Shown: piece after piece, positions 4,569-7,736 of the stretch
How the letters are laid out: the number at the start of each line of letters is the position of its first letter
How positions within the stretch are numbered: position 1 is the stretch's first letter
NCBI GenBank assembly: GCA_023392755.1
Contig: JAEWNM010000230.1
Location: 1 to 7,736, forward strand
DNA from: Bacillota bacterium
Lineage (GTDB): Bacteria > Bacillota > Clostridia > Christensenellales > Aristaeellaceae
Length of the DNA stretch: 7,736 nucleotides
Reading direction: 5' to 3'
Made by a program: the position numbers and the translations under genes
The notes under the pieces: generated by a model
The model's input: the letters and a program-made list of their open reading frames with translations, nothing else
The model's database searches: none
What the model was told of the DNA's origin: nothing

Positions 4569-6356
4569 TCAGGCCTCTGTCCTGATCTTCAGCAGCTTCA
4601 GCTGTTCTTCCTGCACCTGTGCCGGGGTATCCATCATCAGGCACGCGCCGTTTTGAATCTTGGGGAAGGCCAGTACATCCCGCAGGCTTTCCGCGCCCTT
4701 TAGGATCATCACTAGGCGGTCAATGCCAAAAGCAAAGCCGCCGTGGGGTGGGGTGCCGTACTTGAAGGCCTCCAGCAAAAACCCAAAGCGCGTCCAGGCC
4801 TCCTCATGGGTAAAGCCCAGCAGGCTGAACATGCGCTCCTGCAAGTCGCTGGCATGGATGCGGATGCTGCCCGATCCCATCTCGATTCCGTTCATGACCA
4901 GGTCGTACGCCTTGGCCCTTACCCGGCCCGGATCAGTTTCCATCAGATCGAAGTCCTCATCCATGGGGCTGGTGAAGGGATGGTGCATGGCCGCAAAACG
5001 GTTGTCTTCCTCATTCCACTCCAGCAGGGGGAACTCTGTAACCCAGAAAAGGTTGTAACGGCTGCGGTCGATGAGGCCAAGTTGAGCCCCCAGCCTCAGG
5101 CGCAGCTGGCCCATGGCATTGAGCGCAATGTATTTTTTGTCGGCAATCACAAACAGTGCGTCGCCCTTTTCCATGCCCATTTTGTCCATCAGTTTTTGCA
5201 TGCTGTCCCCGGCCATGGCCTTGGCGAAGGAGGAGCGCAGCGTTCCGTCCTGCTGCAAAGCCGCCCAGGCCAGCCCTTTTACATGATATGTTTTCACAAA
5301 ATCCGAAAGCGCGTCCATTTCCTTGCGGGACAGTTTTTCGGCCGCCCCTTTTGCGCAAATGGCGACAACGCTTTTGTTTTCCGCAAGGGCGCCTTCAAAT
5401 ACGGCAAAGCCGCAGCCCGCCACCGTGCCGCCCACGTCGGAAATGGGCAAATCAAAGCGCGTATCGGGCTTGTCGGAACCATAGGTTTCCATGGCATGCT
5501 TCCAGGTCATGCGCGGAAGGGGAAGCGTGATATCAATATCCATCACATCCCGGAACACGGTTTTGTAGGCGCGCTCCACCACACCCTGGATATCCTCCGG
5601 TTCGATAAAGGACATCTCCATATCGAATTGCGTAAACTCCGGCTGGCGGTCCGCCCGGCCATCCTCATCCCGGAAGCAGCGGGCCACCTGATAATACCTG
5701 TCCATGCCGGCCAGCATCAAAAGCTGTTTGTAAATTTGCGGGCTCTGGGGCAGCGCGTAAAAGGTTCCGGGCTTCACGCGGGCAGGCACCAGGTAATCCC
5801 TCGCCCCTTCCGGGGTTGATTTGGTCAGAATCGGGGTTTCTATTTCCACAAATCCTTCACTATCCATATGTTTTCGGAGCGTTGCCACCACTTTATGACG
5901 GAATCGCAGCATATCCTGCATCGAGGGGCGACGCAGGTCCAGGTACCTGTACTTCAGGCGCACCGCTTCGGATTCCTTGCTGTCGTCCTCAATATAGATG
6001 GGGGGCGTATCGGCGCGGTTGAGGATTTTCAACTCTCGCACCATCACTTCCACCTTGCCGGTTGACAGCTTGTCGTTGACCGCCTCTTTAGCGCGCAGGG
6101 AAACAACACCCTTCACCGCGGCCACGAATTCACCCCGCAGCTCCTCCGCCAATGCGAAGGTCTTCTGGTCGCAGGTGTTCACGTCAAACACCGCCTGAAC
6201 GATGCCGGACCGGTCCCGGAGCCACACGAACAAGATGCCGCCCAGGTTCCTTGCCCGCTGCACCCAGCCCATCAGCGTCACTTCCTGATTGTCCATGGTT
6301 TCGCGAAGGTCTCCGCACATATGGCTGCGCTTCCAGCCACCCAAAAATTCCGCCAT
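4569..6356 (-). CDS. aspS: Aspartyl-tRNA synthetase, bacterial type
   Basis: This 595-residue cytosolic class II synthetase charges tRNA-Asp. An N-terminal OB-fold binds the anticodon (about 1-110; VTLMGWVQRARNLGGILFVWLRDRSG, 26-51). Catalytic motif 1 is GFVEIETPILTKSTPEGARDYLVP (168-191), and the flipping-loop and substrate region is ALPQSPQIYKQLLM. Motif 2 is ARCFRDEDGRADRQPEFTQFDME (225-247). A GAD insertion domain spans about 290-420, which marks the bacterial rather than archaeal form. Motif 3 is GGFAFGIDRLVMIL (539-552). Length equals the E. coli enzyme within a few residues. The start was chosen at MAEFLGGW because GGGGAGG (6372-6366) lies 9 nt upstream; the earlier Met at 6374 has no such site. 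Leu38 and Trp45 replace the more common His and Asp of the HGG-x-IFID segment. It follows hisS, as in many Bacillota. Confidence 0.98.
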   Translation of the reverse strand: MAEFLGGWKRSHMCGDLRETMDNQEVTLMGWVQRARNLGGILFVWLRDRSGIVQAVFDVNTCDQKTFALAEELRGEFVAAVKGVVSLRAKEAVNDKLSTGKVEVMVRELKILNRADTPPIYIEDDSKESEAVRLKYRYLDLRRPSMQDMLRFRHKVVATLRKHMDSEGFVEIETPILTKSTPEGARDYLVPARVKPGTFYALPQSPQIYKQLLMLAGMDRYYQVARCFRDEDGRADRQPEFTQFDMEMSFIEPEDIQGVVERAYKTVFRDVMDIDITLPLPRMTWKHAMETYGSDKPDTRFDLPISDVGGTVAGCGFAVFEGALAENKSVVAICAKGAAEKLSRKEMDALSDFVKTYHVKGLAWAALQQDGTLRSSFAKAMAGDSMQKLMDKMGMEKGDALFVIADKKYIALNAMGQLRLRLGAQLGLIDRSRYNLFWVTEFPLLEWNEEDNRFAAMHHPFTSPMDEDFDLMETDPGRVRAKAYDLVMNGIEMGSGSIRIHASDLQERMFSLLGFTHEEAWTRFGFLLEAFKYGTPPHGGFAFGIDRLVMILKGAESLRDVLAFPKIQNGACLMMDTPAQVQEEQLKLLKIRTEA

Positions 6357-6378
6357 AGGATTTTTCCTCCCCATTTTT

Positions 6379-6399
6379 ACGTCAGACGTTCAAGACGTC
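6379..6399 (-). promoter_or_regulatory. Cluster of three ACGTC/GACGT half-sites just upstream of the aspS ribosome binding site
   Basis: On the plus strand ACGTC (6379-6383), GACGT (6385-6389) and ACGTC (6395-6399) are packed into 21 bp. They give an ACGTC-A-GACGT inverted pair and an alternative 5-bp hairpin with loop TCAAG, about 7 bp before the ribosome binding site. This may be a small operator or a leader hairpin, or chance. No -10/-35 pair and no T-box consensus was found around it. Confidence 0.25.
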
Positions 6400-6468
6400 G
6401 TGATGCGCTCTTCCGGACAGCAATTGATCTGTTCCCGCATAGCCAACACAGTCAGGCCGCTGCCTGGC

Positions 6469-6491
6469 GGGCGATTGATAATCGCCCCTAC
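6469..6491. repeat. Palindromic repeat, copy 1 (hisS-aspS gap)
   Basis: The unit reads GGGCGATT-GAT-AATCGCCC followed by CTAC on the plus strand, so it is itself a hairpin with 8-bp arms and a 3-nt loop. All 23 bp are the exact reverse complement of 6566-6588. It is preceded by CCTGGCGG (6463-6470), which has its own reverse complement CCGCCAGG at 6532-6539. Such GTAGGGGCGATT-type palindromes resemble interspersed intergenic repeats of GC-rich Clostridia. Confidence 0.9.
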
Positions 6492-6563
6492 ATATGCATG
6501 TTTTTATTGTTTTCTCTGCCGGGGCACCTGACCGCCAGGAGAAAAGCCAATCCTCTCTTTATG

Positions 6564-6594
6564 GCGTAGGGGCGATTATCAATCGCCCCTACGC
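6564..6594. repeat. Palindromic repeat, copy 2 (long perfect hairpin downstream of hisS)
   Basis: GCGTAGGGGCGATT (6564-6577), a 3-nt ATC loop and AATCGCCCCTACGC (6581-6594) make a perfect 14-bp hairpin, 26 bp beyond the hisS stop. Outer ATGGCG (6561-6566) and CGCCAT (6597-6602) can lengthen it with a bulge. No U-run follows on the minus strand, so it is not a standard terminator. It could block 3' exonucleases or be a transposable palindromic element. It pairs fully with copy 1. Confidence 0.9.
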
Positions 6595-6619
6595 GCCGCC
6601 ATACGCGAGATGCACACTT

Positions 6620-7736
6620 CTAGAGCATTCCGGCCACCGCCGCGGCCGCGCCTTCAATAGCGATTTCCGTCTCTTCCCTGGTGTTCATATTCCTGACCTT
6701 CACGACGCCCTTTTGCAGCTCATCCCCGCCCAGGATGGCAATGAGGGGAACATTCACCTTGTCGGCATACTTGAACTGGGCCTTCAGGCTCTTCCCCATG
6801 TGGTCACAATCCGCCTTGACCCCAGCCTTACGCAAAGACTGCACAAGCGTAAAGGCCGGAATCCGCGCTTCATCCCCCAGACTGGCCACGAACACATCCA
6901 ACTGCCGGGACTTATCCAGTTCGATGCCCTGGCTGTCCAGCAGCATTAAAATGCGTTCAATGCCCATGCCAAATCCCACGCCTGCCATCTCCGGGCCGCC
7001 CAGCTCCTCCACCAAACGGTCATACCGCCCGCCGCCGCAAACGGTCAAATTACCCTGAGGTGTCTTTGTGATCAATTCAAACACCGTTTTGGTGTAATAG
7101 TCCAGCCCGCGGACGATGCGGCTGTCGATGGCATAGGGGATGCCCGTTGCCGACAGGTAGGATTGCAGTTTTGAAAAGTGGTCGGCGCACTCAACGCAGA
7201 GCACATCCAGCATGCTAGGGGCGTCCTTCGTAAGCTCCTGGCACTTTTCCTCCTTGCAGTCCAGCACCCGCAGCGGATTTCTTTCAAACCGGTCCTGGCA
7301 GGTCTTGCACAGGCCTAAAAGCCGCTCGCCCAAAAACTCCTTCAACCTTGCATGATATGCGGGCCGGCACTTTGGGCAGCCGATGCTGTTGATGTTCACG
7401 GTAAGGTTCGTCTCGCCAAGCCCCTCCAGCATGCGGAAGGCCAGGGCGATAATTTCCGCGTCCACGGAAGAGCTTTGCGCACCGAAGCACTCCAGGCCGA
7501 ACTGGTGGTGCTCCCGAAACCGCCCGGATTGGGGCGCCTCATAGCGGAAGATGGGTGCGTTCAAATAGTACATTTTACAGGGAAGCACGTCGGCATACAG
7601 GTTGTGCTCGATCAGCGCCCGCACCGCGCCGGCTGTGCCCTCCGGCTTTAAGGTAATGGAACGGTCACCCTTGTCACGGAAGGTGTACATTTCCTTTTGC
7701 ACGATGTCGGTGGTATCCCCCACCCCCCGCAAAAAC
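6620..7736 (-). CDS. hisS: Histidyl-tRNA synthetase, C-terminal portion (5' end outside the window)
   Basis: About 372 codons are present; roughly the first 45-50 residues of a typical 420-residue enzyme are missing. The frame is open to the window edge (…FLRGVGDTTDIVQKEMYTF), so the TTG at 7732 is an internal Leu, not a start. Counting from that Leu, motif 2 is IFRYEAPQSGRFREHHQFGLE (61-81), preceded by TLKPEGTAGAVRAL (27-40). The histidine-binding RGLDYYTKTVFEL is at 208-220, then GGGRYDRL (233-240), motif 3 VGFGMGIERILMLL (252-265), and a C-terminal anticodon-binding domain from about 278. An insert at about 117-190 holds eight cysteines: CPKC, CKTC, CKEEKC and CVEC. The enzyme charges tRNA-His in the cytosol. 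aspS follows after a repeat-bearing gap with no clear terminator, so the two are probably co-transcribed. Confidence 0.97.
   Translation of the reverse strand, partial: FLRGVGDTTDIVQKEMYTFRDKGDRSITLKPEGTAGAVRALIEHNLYADVLPCKMYYLNAPIFRYEAPQSGRFREHHQFGLECFGAQSSSVDAEIIALAFRMLEGLGETNLTVNINSIGCPKCRPAYHARLKEFLGERLLGLCKTCQDRFERNPLRVLDCKEEKCQELTKDAPSMLDVLCVECADHFSKLQSYLSATGIPYAIDSRIVRGLDYYTKTVFELITKTPQGNLTVCGGGRYDRLVEELGGPEMAGVGFGMGIERILMLLDSQGIELDKSRQLDVFVASLGDEARIPAFTLVQSLRKAGVKADCDHMGKSLKAQFKYADKVNVPLIAILGGDELQKGVVKVRNMNTREETEIAIEGAAAAVAGML

Noticed and set aside
4339..4644. Short minus-strand open frames between aspS and asp23
   Set aside because: They overlap the aspS 3' end or the asp23 promoter, lack ribosome binding sites and show no protein-like pattern.
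4743..5819. 358-residue open frame on the plus strand opposite aspS
   Set aside because: It is fully antisense to the catalytic and GAD domains of AspRS and has no recognisable motif. It mirrors codon structure of the real gene.
6357..6374. Longer aspS product starting at the Met codon at 6374
   Set aside because: That start would overlap the GGGGAGG ribosome binding site itself and has no signal of its own, while 6356 has ideal spacing and the usual AspRS N-terminus.
6463..6602. CRISPR array or insertion sequence
   Set aside because: There are only two repeat copies, in inverted arrangement with internal palindromes, and neither a transposase nor cas genes. A paired palindromic repeat is the simpler description.
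6357..6619. T-box riboswitch in front of aspS
   Set aside because: Expected because synthetase genes of Bacillota often have one, but neither the AGGGTGGTACCGCG-type antiterminator sequence nor a terminator with U-run is present on the minus strand.
6494..6949. Small plus-strand gene starting in the hisS-aspS gap
   Set aside because: The frame runs through the palindromic repeat and then antisense into hisS. It has no ribosome binding site and no family resemblance.

Overview
The window looks like chromosomal housekeeping DNA from a GC-rich member of the Bacillota, most likely class Clostridia. The evidence is gene order: hisS-aspS, then an Asp23/AmaP/DUF2273 envelope module, then nusB, a Kae1-like protein, folD and xseA. 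Bacillota carry an Asp23-family gene (yqhY in Bacillus subtilis) next to nusB-folD-xseA. The genus cannot be read from the sequence alone. Every supported gene is on the minus strand, so transcription runs from high to low coordinates. The gene at each edge of the window is cut.

Right part (7736 down to 4569): the 3' portion of hisS (histidyl-tRNA synthetase) and a complete aspS (aspartyl-tRNA synthetase). The roughly 260 bp between them hold two palindromic repeat copies that are perfect inverted repeats of each other over 23 bp. No T-box leader was recognised before aspS, and no convincing terminator lies between the two genes.

Middle part (4568 to 2362): a roughly 250 bp gap, then a strong sigma-A type promoter that drives an Asp23/Gls24-family gene with a very acidic tail. 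An intrinsic terminator follows asp23. Next come amaP, encoding a membrane anchor with an unusually long proline-rich tail, and a small two-helix DUF2273 membrane protein whose GTG start is set by its ribosome binding site. In Gram-positive bacteria AmaP tethers Asp23 to the membrane, so these three genes probably form one envelope complex. The terminator would give much more asp23 mRNA than amaP mRNA.

Left part (2328 to 1): nusB (transcription antitermination), a TsaD/Kae1-like paralog of unknown function, folD (one-carbon folate metabolism) and the first 26 codons of xseA (exonuclease VII large subunit). These four are packed as GTGA, TGAcATG and ATGA junctions and are almost certainly co-transcribed and translationally coupled.

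I see no phage, insertion sequence, CRISPR array, tRNA, rRNA or defence system. No gene-free stretch exceeds 300 bp. The points most worth a second look are the extended AmaP, the asp23 promoter with helically phased repeats plus the downstream terminator, the Kae1-like paralog with altered motifs, and the paired palindromes between the synthetase genes.
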